NCBI RefSeq assembly: GCF_009730915.1
Contig: NC_052477.1
Span: forward strand, 15,453,688 to 15,517,687
Reading direction: 5' to 3'
DNA length: 64,000 bases
Source: Dioscorea cayenensis subsp. rotundata
Taxonomy: Eukaryota > Streptophyta > Magnoliopsida > Dioscoreales > Dioscoreaceae
Below, piece by piece: positions 1 through 12,600 of this stretch. The position numbers and the translations under genes are program-made. Position 1 is the stretch's first letter, and every line of letters starts with the position of its first letter. The notes under the pieces are model-generated. The model saw only the letters and a program-made list of their open reading frames with translations. It had not been told where the DNA came from and did no database searches.

Positions 1-3000
1 CGTTCGATTCCTCCTGAAGGTATATATGTGTCAGTGTAGTTTTGCTTGAACTTTTTAGTAGCCTTGCTAATGAAGAAGATATTTTCTGAACTATGGAAGT
101 TTTGGTTTCATAAAATGGATGGCCTCAGCATTATCTCTAAATTTTGATGTTTCTCAATAGTAAACCCTGTGGATATGAGCGCTGACAGGAATATTGAAGC
201 TGCAAGTTATTTCTCAAAGGAATCCAAAGTTCCAATGGTAAATTTGTGTTTCTTTAAAATTATTTGATTGGTTGTTTGTAATTTAGGAATTTAGGAGTTG
301 AACAATCTCACTGGATGCAAATGTGTTAAATGTTAGATGTCTTCATTATTTTAGGGATGGCATTCATTTTCAAGTATTGATGGGAAATCATCAAGCATTT
401 CAAATAATAATGAGAATGGAATTCTTGCTCTGGTATATGTTTCTTATCATTATTTATCTCTATTTATAATTCTTAAAAGGTTCTCAATCAAAGTAATAGA
501 TAAAAATCAATGTCCTCTGATTTTTCTTGTACTCAGGTTTCGTATATGGGCTTCTTCTAACTGATATTCCTCACATTATTCATCTGATAAGAGCAGGTTC
601 CAATAGAACACAATTCAGGTGGACAAAGGTTTGATTCTGATGAATCTCCTTCTGAAGTAAACACCCCTGCTAAAGACACCAAAACTCGAGCTGCATTACG
701 TGATAAGGTGTCAGTTTGTATTCTATAAATTCCCAAAATGGAAGTACCTCATCATTCAAGAAAACCAGCAATAGTTCCTTTATGTAAAACTCTTTTTCTG
801 AAAATTGGTTTGGTATAATTATTTAAATCACTTTTTATGTAAATCACGTCAGTGTGAATTACGTAAGTTACTTTTTCTGTAAATTGGGTTAGTATGACTG
901 AATTTAGGTTCTGTATGACGGATGAATTAATTTTTTTCCCCCTTTTCTTTCATTATTCTGTTTTTAGTAACTTCTAAACTTATGCTACTTGTTTTTTGCT
1001 TTCTTATCATTTCTATTTGTATCACATTTAATGGCAGCTACGTAGAGCCAAGATTAGTGAAGCTATTAAAGCATTCGAAAACAGCATGCCATTTTCTGAG
1101 AAGGTTAGTAAGGCTTGTGTGAAATCTTGTATAGAAATTCATCAATTTAACAATCTAATATTTGATGATTGGAATATTGATTGCTCCTGTCATATGGATA
1201 AGTTTTCCTAATTTATATTTTATTATGGATATCGGACTTCTTGAATCAATTGTCATGAAAGATAATTTTCCTTTAATGTTAAAATATTTTATCTTTTAAT
1301 TTGCTTATCATGTCTAAAACTTAAATCCTTCTCACTTGTATCTTTTCAAAGATGAGAAAGATATGAGACACTCAGAAACAAAAGGAATTCTGGATACCAC
1401 AAAGGCATGCCCATGTTCAGGCTTTTTATTTTTTTTATTTTTTATTTTTATTATTATTATTTTTTTGCTTAACTTTTGTTGCATGCCAGATATTTTCATG
1501 CAATCCTCAAATGCATTATTACAAAATAACAAAGTATTTATCATATATGATTCCACAAATGTGAACTATTCTATTGAATGTGGTAGCCTTCAATTTTTAG
1601 TGGTAGAACCCAAGTAAGGCTCTCTTAGCTTTGACTTTGAACCACTTAAATAATTTTTTAAATCTTCTATAGAAAGGTTCTTTAATTCAATAAAGGCCCC
1701 AAATCTGTGTTCTTCATAAGTTGCTTTCAAAGGTTTTGTGCAGAAACAAATGGGTTTCAATTTACTTCACAAAAATTACCCTTAGTAGAACAAGATTCAA
1801 AAAGCAAATCATGTTTTTGAAGTTTTTCTTCTCAGGAAGCTCATTCAACAACTTTTTCCAGACTTTTATTTTGACGACATAACAATTGTTATTCTGATTC
1901 TCAGTTTTTGCTTTTTTGGTTACTAATTATGATGTAATTATTCATTTTGATTACCTAACTCTGTAAACAAGATAACATATTACGGAAGATAAATATACAA
2001 TTTATCACTCCATTGCTGTTTCAATTGGTAAATTAGTGGCCATCAGTCACTCAGCCTACTCGAATCAATTTAAGCATAATTATTATTTTGTGGCTATCCT
2101 TGCTAGTTTAGCTGGTAGTTTATTTTATTTTATTTTATTTTATTTTTGTTATTATATGGTTAATTTTAGGCATGTTCAATAGGTGTTCAATTGGACAGAT
2201 TTTAATTTTCCTTCCTGAAATTATTTTAACCTTTCCAAAGCAACTTATTGGTCATTGCTTGTTAGAATGAGTTAGTCATGCATTATCATCCTTTTTCACT
2301 TAATATCTGAAACTCTACATTTTATTGTGTGTGGATTTCTGTCTGATATTTGCAAATTGCAAAGCAGACTATTTATATTTTTCTGTTCAATAAGAGCCCT
2401 GGTCCTTAGCTCTAAAGAAACATAAACCTGCTTTCTTTGAAGTCATAGTTCCATACCATTGGATTTTTCTCCCAGTGTTTTAGCATATATTTAAAATCCT
2501 TTCAAGAATACTGGCATGCTATTGGAAATGATTTTGACAGTATATCTTGTTTTGAAGGCGGAGATAGTTGGCCCATCCATATCAACAATTTTTATTCTCT
2601 GAAAGCTTTTCTTAACCTGCAAGTTATTCATTCTTCATCTGCAATGATATAACTTAAATAGGTGTGCGTGCCTTGATTATTCATGGACCTGATGCATGAA
2701 GATGACAAGCCATTCATATCATCTCTAATATTCTATTAGCTGTGTCAAAAGTTGTTAATTCATATCGAACTAACCACCCTTTTTTTCTTTGGCTCCTTTG
2801 ACAACATAAAGCGATGTCAAGAATCTGTGCTCGATGATGTCATCGATTATATCAAGTTTCTGAAACTTCAACTGAAGGTATTACCTCTTGAACAAACAAC
2901 TGCATGAGTATGATTTTACACACAATTCCTTTTTTCATAACATTTAATGGATTTTTCTCCAACAATTTGAATCACTTTAAAACTGTTATTTGCTATTGCA

Positions 3001-5149
3001 TTTAAATCTATTGCGGTAATTTTACTTTCAGGAAATTTTCAAAATGTGCTCTGGCGGAAAGGATAAGGGAACTCTGTGAATTTTTGTACAAATGATCACA
3101 AAGTGATTTTTATCTATTGTGATGACATTCTATTGAATATACTGAGCAAAATCTGAGACATCCGGCTGTTTAGGAAGTTCATATAATGAAAATATGACAG
3201 AAAATATATTCTTAATGTGACTTACTTTTAAATATTTATCAGCACAAATGAGGGAGCTTCACATTGTAGTAGATAAATTAAAGAAAAACAAAAGTCATCT
3301 AAAATTCTAAGGTTGTCATTTCACCTTTTCTCCACTTTTATATTTTTGTGCTGACCAAAATCATCTAAAATCCAAGTCAATGTGAGCCTTCACATTGACT
3401 TGGATTAACCATGTTTTTCATCTTTTACAATTTTTAGTTTGTCACACCTCCATGAGAAAAATTCAGCCAAGCATGGTGTCCAACATTACACAGAGTCACA
3501 AAGCCTTGTATGCCTTCTGTGCAGGCTACTAACTAATCATTAGATTGTGAAAATATGAAAGTTATCTTAGAATCATAAACAATGGTATTTTGATCGTCTT
3601 TTGTCTAGATATATATGGCCATGGTGTCACCTAAGAGAGTGCATAATATCCCTAATTGGTTCTTTCTCCATTGAGCTGGTTAGGTGAGGGTTCTCCGTTA
3701 TGAGAGTAGTTCTAGTGTATATGCTTTTGTCCAGCTTATAATAAGCTAGGTTGCATTTTGCACAAGGCAAGCAAAAAACACATAAATAATATTAGCATCT
3801 GTTGAATATTCTCATGCTTTGAGTTAACAGAGCATGCTGGTATGTTGAATCTAAATGTTATCTTTTTTGTATCAATTGACAGGTATTGAGTCAAAGCCGA
3901 CTGGGAGGTGAAGCTGAAACTTTTCCTTTTGTTCAGCTTGAGGTAGCATATAATTTCATTTTGCTTTTTGCTATAGAATCAGATAATATTCTTGAGAGTT
4001 ATCTTTTACTGAAAATTAGTGCTTCATGCTTGCTTGTTTGACTGAATTTGGAAGGCAAGTATCCATTTTCATTGAAATTACATGCATACCGGTAATTCAA
4101 AATCAATGTTCTACAAGGAAAGACACCAGGCTTTTGGATAAATAAATTCAATCAAGCATATTAAGAATCCTAGTTGAACAAATACCATCAATATGTGCTG
4201 GTGCTTAATACAACTGAAGGCCTCATGCTTTGTTTTTTATCAAATTTTGGTAGCGCAGCTGATTGGAACTTCAAACAACCCATGAATTCAATGTTTAACC
4301 TCCTATAGTCACTCAAATGATGAACTTAAAAGAACTAATTTTTTAATTTCAAAAGGGAAATATATCGATATTTTAGTATCTCCTGAATTAAGCTCTGATA
4401 TTCTATCCCAGCAATTGTCTGCTGCTTTGCAAGTTCTTATCCTATGGCATAGATGATCACCTACGATATTTCTTATTCTTTAGGTTTATTAACTTGTTTC
4501 AATTCTAAGCTTTGTATTATTTGATTGTTGTTTCTGAAAAAAATGAGCTAAGATGCACTTGCATTTCCATGCTTACCCATTTACTTAAAATGCTAGTTTG
4601 GCCAATACTCTGCTAGGATAGAAATTCTCAAAGATTTTTTCATAGTGGAAGGACAGGTCAAAATGAACTTTTTTTTTTAATTTTATTTAATAACTTCAGG
4701 ATCAAAACGAACAATGACCCCATTTTAGGGGCTACTTTTTGGTTTTAAACCTTAAATATACAAGTTTCAAAGTATGACAGCATGAGCTTTTCCTTAATTT
4801 TTGTTAACTTGATATTATCCATGACTTCAATCAAGTACTTATCCTGCATCAATGAAAGTTCAAAACAGCATTGTTACACATATTCCACATCTTTCCTGTT
4901 AAGCTATGAACTTTATTTTCATCAAGATCTCATTCATGAAAGTCCTTTAATATGATTTGAACCTAATTTGAAAGATGTTTCCCATTACAGGGCTATGGAC
5001 ACTATTTGCTGCATCCGCAGATGTCTAGTGAACCTCTTGAGGAAGTGATGGGGCAAATGCTGGAGACGGACATGCAAGCCGCTAACGAGCTGTTGGAAAG
5101 CAAAGGGCTCACTATCTTGCCATGTGATTTGGCCTATGCCCTTCTTTAG
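1..5149 (+). CDS. bHLH-type transcription factor, 3' part (last eight exons)
   Basis: Exons inferred from GT-AG borders and an unbroken frame: 1-19, 161-237, 355-432, 597-707, 1038-1103, 2812-2877, 3883-3942, 4991-5149 (stop TAG). The gene enters the window mid-exon, so the N-terminus and promoter are missing; 211 codons plus stop are visible. Exons at 597-1103 encode a basic/helix-1 region (RAALRDKLRRAKISEAIKAF), and exon 2812-2877 encodes helix 2 (VLDDVIDYIKFLKLQLK). Helix 2 runs into VLSQSRLGGEAE, a signature close to VLSMSRLGGA of the plant bHLH group containing UNE12 and LRL proteins. The C-terminus (METDMQAANELLESKGLTIL without its first residue being a start) also resembles that group. 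The contact residues His and Glu of the H-E-R triad read Ala and Asp while Arg stays, so classic E-box binding is doubtful and a regulatory HLH partner is an alternative. The family call is sure; the subgroup is inferred. Confidence 0.85.
2113..2147. repeat. (TTTTA)n microsatellite in a bHLH intron
   Basis: About five consecutive TTTTA units lie in the 1.7-kb intron between exons 1038-1103 and 2812-2877. The rest of this intron and the next two (about 1 kb each) are AT-rich and show no open frame or recognisable element. Confidence 0.8.
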
Positions 5150-6626
5150 ATCATGTTAAAGCAAAGTATACTCTTTTATTCTCTACTATCTATTTCATCA
5201 CACATATAATTCCAACCTGCTGCTTGTGAAGCAGATTTATTTTTGCTCTGAATTTTCTTTGTGTTTTTTTACTGACATGACAGTTCATGAAACAATCATG
5301 TTTCCATGTGGTTGTTTTGTGGGAGAAATTAGCTTTTGTTTGATGCACTTTGTCCTGTAAAGAGAACAGTTTGGTGCTGGTTATTTTGAAATTCTAAACC
5401 ACAGAAATATGGGCTTCAACATTTTGTCCTAGATCTGCTTGATTTTTCTGCAGTTTGAAGTGAGACCTGTTGTTGCAGTCAAGTTCTAAGTTTTATTTAT
5501 TTTAAAATTTATTCATGTTTATCTATAATAATTTATTTCATTATATGATTCATTATTTCTAGAGTTAGCTCTATAACTTACCTTCATGCTTCTTCCTTCA
5601 TAATGTGTTCATTTTGCTTCTGAAACTTGTTTATCTCCTGAGAAATTTTTAGTAGTCAAATTGACAAGGCTGGTAAAAAACCTGCCATATTTACTTGGTT
5701 CCACTAAACCAGGAAACCCTAAATTCCAATGCTGCAAAAATTCTGTGAAATGGTTACCTGAAAATTTTATTGAGCACATTTGCAAAACCTTATAATATCA
5801 TTCTTACAAACTAGATTCATCGTGCAACCCTCCTGACTAATTGATAGCCATCAACATTCTAATTTCTTTTTTAATAAATGACCAACCTTAAGATTATTAC
5901 TCTCTATTTCTAAATACATGTCATTTAAGAATGTTGGACAAAAATTAAAAATAGCATTAAATTATCTAAAATTTAACATAAAAATCAACCAAATTACTAA
6001 AATATCTCTCTTGAAACTATATATTTTTCTTGGAACTATAAATATTACTCTCTTCATTTATATAACTTAAGAAATTAAAAAAATAAATAAATAAATATTG
6101 CTTTGATATTGCAAAACGACAATTATTTTTGAGTAATTTTTTTTTAAAAAAAACGACATGTATTTTGAAATGGAGGGAGTAACCACTAACATTTTATTTA
6201 AATCATGAAAATCACAACCAATGAGATGCATGAAATGGTAATCAACTACTGGTTATCAAGATTTAAAACCTGGTTTATAATAATAGCATTACTCGGGAAA
6301 AAGAATGACATTTCCATTCTCTATCACTAAACATAACACACTTCCAGCAAAATATTGAAGCGAAAATTGGTACCATTATCACAATAACAAGAAATTCAAA
6401 AGATGAAGGAATGTGTTGCTAAGAAACTTTTATATATTAAACAAACGTTCTACATCATGTTTGACATCTTTGTTTACACTATATATATATAAAAAAAAAT
6501 ATAAGCAAAAGGCTAAGTTCATAGACATTTTGCTGAAACCTAAGAAACTTCTTAAGAAATAAACATGAGATAAATTAGGCATATGAGAGGAAACAAGGAG
6601 AAGAATTTACAAGTAAAGAAAGAAAG
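5150..6626. other. Convergent 3' flanks of the bHLH and TVP38-like genes
   Basis: The two stop codons are 1.48 kb apart and face each other, so both 3' UTRs fall here. No coding potential is seen. AT-rich sequence with AATAAA-like hexamers is present on both strands, but I cannot assign poly(A) sites. A Stowaway-like MITE occupies 5900-6179. Confidence 0.75.
5900..6179. mobile_element. Stowaway-like MITE (Tc1/mariner type), 280 bp
   Basis: The element starts CTCTCTATTTCTAAATACAT and ends, read inwards on the other strand, CTCCCTCCATTTCAAAATAC. The imperfect terminal inverted repeats continue through ACATGTC and are flanked by TA on both sides (5898-5899 and 6180-6181). TA target duplication and a CTCCCTCC-like end are hallmarks of plant Stowaway MITEs. 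It has no coding capacity. It sits between the 3' ends of two convergent genes and may lie in a 3' UTR. Confidence 0.85.
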
Positions 6627-9600
6627 TTAGTTCTCATGATTGTTGGTTGAGGTTTCAATCTTAACTATCAATGGTTCGGTTAGTCCTTCCAATGGTGGTG
6701 CAGATTCCGCGGGCAACTGAGGTGAGATGAGGATGCTATCCACATCAGGGTTCTCCGCCAGTGCCTTCTCCAGTGACGCCTTAGCTACTTTCGTGACGCA
6801 TACCATCAGTATCGCTGCATACGAGAACAAACATAAGGTTTTCAGGACGATGTTAATAGATTATATTAATACATGTTAAGCAAATAAATGGTCACAGGTG
6901 AATTGCTGATACATTGCAATAATAATATTAAAAAAAAAAAAAGAAGGAAAGAGTATGCAGTGATTGTGTTTGAATTTGGATAGTAATTAACAATATCAAT
7001 TATAGGAACCATCCATTATTTGTTACTGGTACCGAAGAGTGGAATTTATCAACTAGGGTTGTCCATTGATCAGAGTTGTTCATGAGCAGCTTGAGCTTGG
7101 CTCGAAATTTCAAGCTCAAAATTAATTTTAAGCTGAGGTCAAGATGGGAATGGCTTGGTTGTACTAGAGGTCGAGTATGGCTCAATAAATCAAAAACATA
7201 ATATATAAAATGCTATAATATATTATATAAACATGTTATGTCTAGAACAGTTTTAATTTCAAGTTTTTGAGCCAGATTTGATATCTCAAAAATGAAAAAT
7301 TGAGTAAAACTCAAACAAATGTACTTGAGCTTGAATCAACAAAAGCTGGGACCAGCCTGATCAAGCCTGGCTCATCATGCTCTAGAAACAACTTTACTTG
7401 GCCTTGATTACAAAATCACTAAAGCAGGCACAAATATCACTTTATCTGCAAGATCATGCAATATGCATAATTAATTGTTCAAACAGTGTAGGAGATCACT
7501 TACCAGATACCACAAACCCCAGTAAGATTAATACCTGCATCCATTCAAAAAAATGGAATATGAGATACATGATGGACAAAAATCTGCAGTACAGAACTTA
7601 AGCTTTGAATTGAGTGCATAGAAATTCAGAAATATAGAAAAATAGCACATGGAAGTGAAAGCATTAAAAGATAGCAAAATTTTAATAAGGATTGAGTGTG
7701 CAAATCCGGAATAACAATCAGTACATCTGAATTCGAGGTTAACAAACCATTAGTGTTGACTAGAATATTGATAAAATACTTATGTTTCTAAACCTATATT
7801 GTTTAAGAGAACATCTTTGAGTGTTAGATGATCAAAGAGAGGAATTCCTTACTAATCGAGAAGTGGTAACTTCACTCCATCCATGTGTCACATCTGCCAG
7901 ATCCTTTAAAGTTGTCCCGACATAAACTAGAGCAAGTGTAATAGGCTGTCATGGTGCACCAACAAATTCAATTGACATCAGTATTCACGATAGATATATA
8001 ACAACGATGTGAACATAAAACATTAAACAACCTCTAAATAAATGCTACTGGAAACAGAAGACCAGACAGTATAAGAATAAAATATTAGAGCTGTTTTTGC
8101 AGAACTAAAAGCAAACCTAAGTATCTTGATCCATAATTACATAAAAACTATCTACTATAAAATAACCAAATCAGGAAAGCATATAGTCAACTTCACAAAC
8201 AAAAATTCTATGAAAACATATTTTGAAGGAATAAACATATAGCACTGATAAAAACCAAGCACCCAAGCAACTAAGATTCTAAACTGATTAAAAAGAATTA
8301 AAAAGAAGAGGTGGTCCTTCTAAAAATAAAAATAATAAACAGAAAAGAGAACATATATACTTCAGGGAAGAAGAAGAAGAAGATATACGATGAATAAAGA
8401 AAGTAGACCATGATAAATCAAAGAAAAATACAAAACTAATAACAAGTATGCCCATGACAAACAATTAAGCACTTAGTTAATAAAAATGTTAATGCATAAT
8501 TCTGTCATTCAAGAAATAATCAATTACACAAAACAACTAAACTGGATACTAAGGAAAACTGTCCTAAATTCACCACCAGGCAAGTGTAAAATATTTTCCA
8601 AGCAATCACTTCTTTCAATGACAAATATTTCATAACAACCATGTCATAAGTTGAAAGTGTTCTTTAAGATGTCGAATAATAATGATGGAATTGGCTATGA
8701 ATGCACAAAGGGATATTTGATTTCCAATCCTTTCAAAAGTTACCTAATTTTCTAAAGAGCAAATCCTTCTAGGTAATAAAGTGGCCCTAAATTAGCATGA
8801 TACTTTATCTCATTTTATTTGTACAAGATAGATAAAGAGAAATCATATGTTTGATACACAAAACTTGATCTTGAATTTTTGTGGGTAGATGATGGACTGT
8901 CTGGAAAAATATAAAGAAAAGATAGTTATGCATTAGTAAAAAGTTATGTCAATAAAAATGAATCTTGAAGCTAATTTCTCAGTTTTCCTGAGGTATATGA
9001 TAATCAGTAGAAATCTCATTCTCATAAACTTGCAAAACGAAAAAAAGAAAATTGTTGGTATGTAATCCTGTGAATTGATCATTAAATTGACTAGAAGTGC
9101 TAAAAAGAAAAAACCTATCAGGTATATAACGATAAGCATATTGGAAAAAGAAAAACTAGCTAGGAATATCAAAGGCCAGATAGCCTGCTCATTACAGAAA
9201 CTGAAAATGATGTAAACTACAAACTATTCATTATTCTAGTTCAACAGTCATAAAATGGTAAATCAATGAACTCTTCTAGGAGCATCCTTAGACAAACGAT
9301 CTCAAAAAAAAAAAGAACAATAAAGAATTAAAATAATCAGACATCAGTTTTAATAATAATCACATATGAAAACACATTCACGAGCACACCCATGGATCAC
9401 AACAATGCACTTACTCATACATGCAAATTTCCAACAAAACAATGAAAACTTGAACACAATAGATTTGTTTTTGAGGAGCATACCATCATCCCTAGCCAGG
9501 AAGCCAACATGTATTCTCCAACACTAACAGGAGTAACTGAAAGTAGGTAATTTAGCATGTTGAATGGGAGCAAAGGCACAAGTCGAAGAAGAAAAACAAT

Positions 9601-12600
9601 CTGCTAAAACAAAGAAAACCATGTCAGTGCAGTTGAGGAGGTAATTTAGCATGTTGAATGGGAGCAAAGGCACAAGTCAAAGAAGAAACACAATCTGCTA
9701 AAACGAAGTAAGCCATCTCAATACAGTTGAGGAAGACAATGGGCAAGGCTTAGCAAGTGAAAGGAGAAAAAAAAGATGATAATTAGGCATTGCCATTTCC
9801 CCGCGAAATCCTTTCAAAATGTCAGCTATTATTTCATTTCACTGAATACTATCCTGAAGGTTAAATTAAATTCTAAGCCCAAGCATGAGCAAGACCAAGA
9901 AAAAAATAAAAAATAAAACTGTCAACAAAGAGACCAAACCATGTAAAAAGAAATATTGTAAAACAAAAAATTTGACCTTGAAACCAGATCTCTCAATTGC
10001 AATAGCAACAGCTTGAAATTTTGGATAATCCTTCAACTTGGAAATAACATAAGGCCTTCCAATCTGCATACACACAACAACCAAGGATTTAGATCATTTC
10101 GCATGACCACAGATATGTAAAGAACTAAAAAAGAAGAGCAAACTGAATTATTTATAAGCTCGTGTTTTCTGCAAACCAGTATGCCATGGGAAATTAAGGC
10201 AAAAAAACAATGACTAACAGTAAGTAGGAATATCAACTATGTGGTTCAAACCATGGCCAAAAAGGCAAGTAATACCTGAAATTAGCTCATAAGAGTAAGA
10301 AGAAATATAGCACACTATCCCTGTTCCTGCATCTAAGTTTCTTAAGCTGGTTCAGAATAAATATAATACAAACATTGCCTGTTTTCAAAAAGAAAACGTA
10401 TAATTTGAGTTAAAGGTTCCCGGCATGTAAAAATCAATGTCAGATTTGATGAATATTGGGCTTACAGCTCTCATCAACTCACAGAGCTTTGACTGATCAA
10501 TAGTTCCCTCACAGTTAATTAAAAAAATTTGGATTCGAATATATGTGTCAAAGTTCCTGTTCCTATCAACTTAAGCGTTTGGCAAAAACGAGTCCAACTA
10601 AAATATGTTTGGCTTACATCTAGCATGGTATCAAAGCAAAGTTTCATCTAAAAAAACTAGCATGTACTGAATTAAGCTTAAATAATAAGCTAGTAAGTGT
10701 TAGGCTTGCATCTAATAGTGACATGTACAAAAACTCGCAGTTGAGGTGATAGTTGAAAGACACCCACTTAATACTGGTTTTAACATGTCTACATGGCAAT
10801 CAGAATGGTAGAGTACAGTATTCCCTTACAAAGAACAAGACCATATATTATGTGCCTACCTAGTTGTACATGTAAAGCTAAATCTCTCAGTATTTACAAT
10901 GTTTAAATCAATAGAGCCATGATATCATAATCAATTCTAAATGTTTGCAGGTATTGCAAAATCAAATCCTTAAAATAGCAGAATTTTGAAAGTACAGCTC
11001 TTGTGATAATTTTGAATTCCATATTTCTCTTCTTTCTCACTCCTTTATGCAACGAGACTAAATATTTAGAGATAAAAACAACTTACATCCTGACATGGTC
11101 ACGGAAGATCTTAAATGCAAGTCTTAGCAAAACTATTAGAAATTAGAGCGTAAGACTTGTTTACAGTCTAGAATAAAGACAAACATGTCACGCATGCACA
11201 TGACTATTTGATGAAAAACTGCCCATACACATGACTAAATATTGAAGATGGCTTTTACATACTGTTCTTCCTAGCAGAAAATGCAGCAGTTGCACCAATT
11301 GTGGCACCAATGGAGTCTGCAATAAAACCAAGGGGCAAACCAAAAAGATATCCACCCCCAAGCTGTACGATAAACAAAGAATTAGATAGTGAAACATCTT
11401 ATATTCTGAATTATGTCACACTCAGAACAAAATATGCTCATAATCAGATGGTAAAACAGATAAAAATAACCAGGCTATCCATTGTAAGCAGAAAATAACT
11501 AACTTTCGGTACATTTCCCTAAAGAAAGAAAAGAATAAAAATGGCAGATAACACAGTTGAACCAGATAGACACAGACACAGAAATAGCCACCTTTTGATT
11601 AACATGTCAAATATGGTTTTTACTATGACAATTTCAAAGGATTCATGGTCATATATAACGTTATATGTTTTCCTGTAATTATAAAACAAATAGTTCTTAT
11701 AGTAAATGCAGTACAAGTAGAAGTTTCTCTTGGTGAGGATCTCCCCCAAGTCCCAATCAATCCAATTACTTGTCACCCTCAACTCATTCTTTGACCATTC
11801 ATTCACAGGTAGTACAACTATAGTTCCCAAGACTCAATTAAACAAAGGAGGTGAAAAGGGAAGCAGACTCATAAAAGAAAAACCACCACATGCTATGCTT
11901 GGAGACCTTGGTACCACAAGATATCCTAGCACAGCCTATCCATTGACAACCTCCATACCAAACTAAGGACTTCCCCAAATTCAGCCTGCAATAAGGAGGA
12001 TTAACACAAGCCATATCCAATATTTTAAAACCCCAAATAGAGGTTATGAAACCTCAAAATCACTTCCAACTAGAAAAATGTTGAACAAGAATATTAGGCC
12101 TTCTTGCCCAGTTTTCTACATTTTATTTAAACTGGGGAATTTTGGGTTTTCCAAAAGTTCAGGAATTTCTTAGATTTTCAAGAAAACAGAGGAACCAAAA
12201 TCCATGCTTAAATTCTTTATTTTTCTATCTAGATTTTCCGTTTTATGCGCATACTTTTTCTGTCAATGTTTCACATTTCTTATTTGATCAATCCTCTTCT
12301 TCAAATTAAGTCATACTTTCTAAGTTTAAAAATAATAATTTTTTAATAAATGTTTTTTAGAAAACAAAAGGGTTTGAGTTATCAGTATCATAATGCTGAA
12401 AACAAATAGACAAGGAATTCATACATACTGTAAGTATTGAAGCAGGAACTGCCAAAACTGTCAGTGGGATGTACGCAATAGCCCTAAGTCCAATCCATAT
12501 AGTAGTAAGCAGAAGACCAACGCATAAAAAATTGAACAACAGTAATGACATCAATAAGCAAGAGTAGGGACGAGTACTACCATAATGTTATGATATTAGA

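Noticed and set aside
1332..1617. Small frames on both strands in a bHLH intron
   Set aside because: They cross a T-rich low-complexity intron stretch; no splice or homology support.
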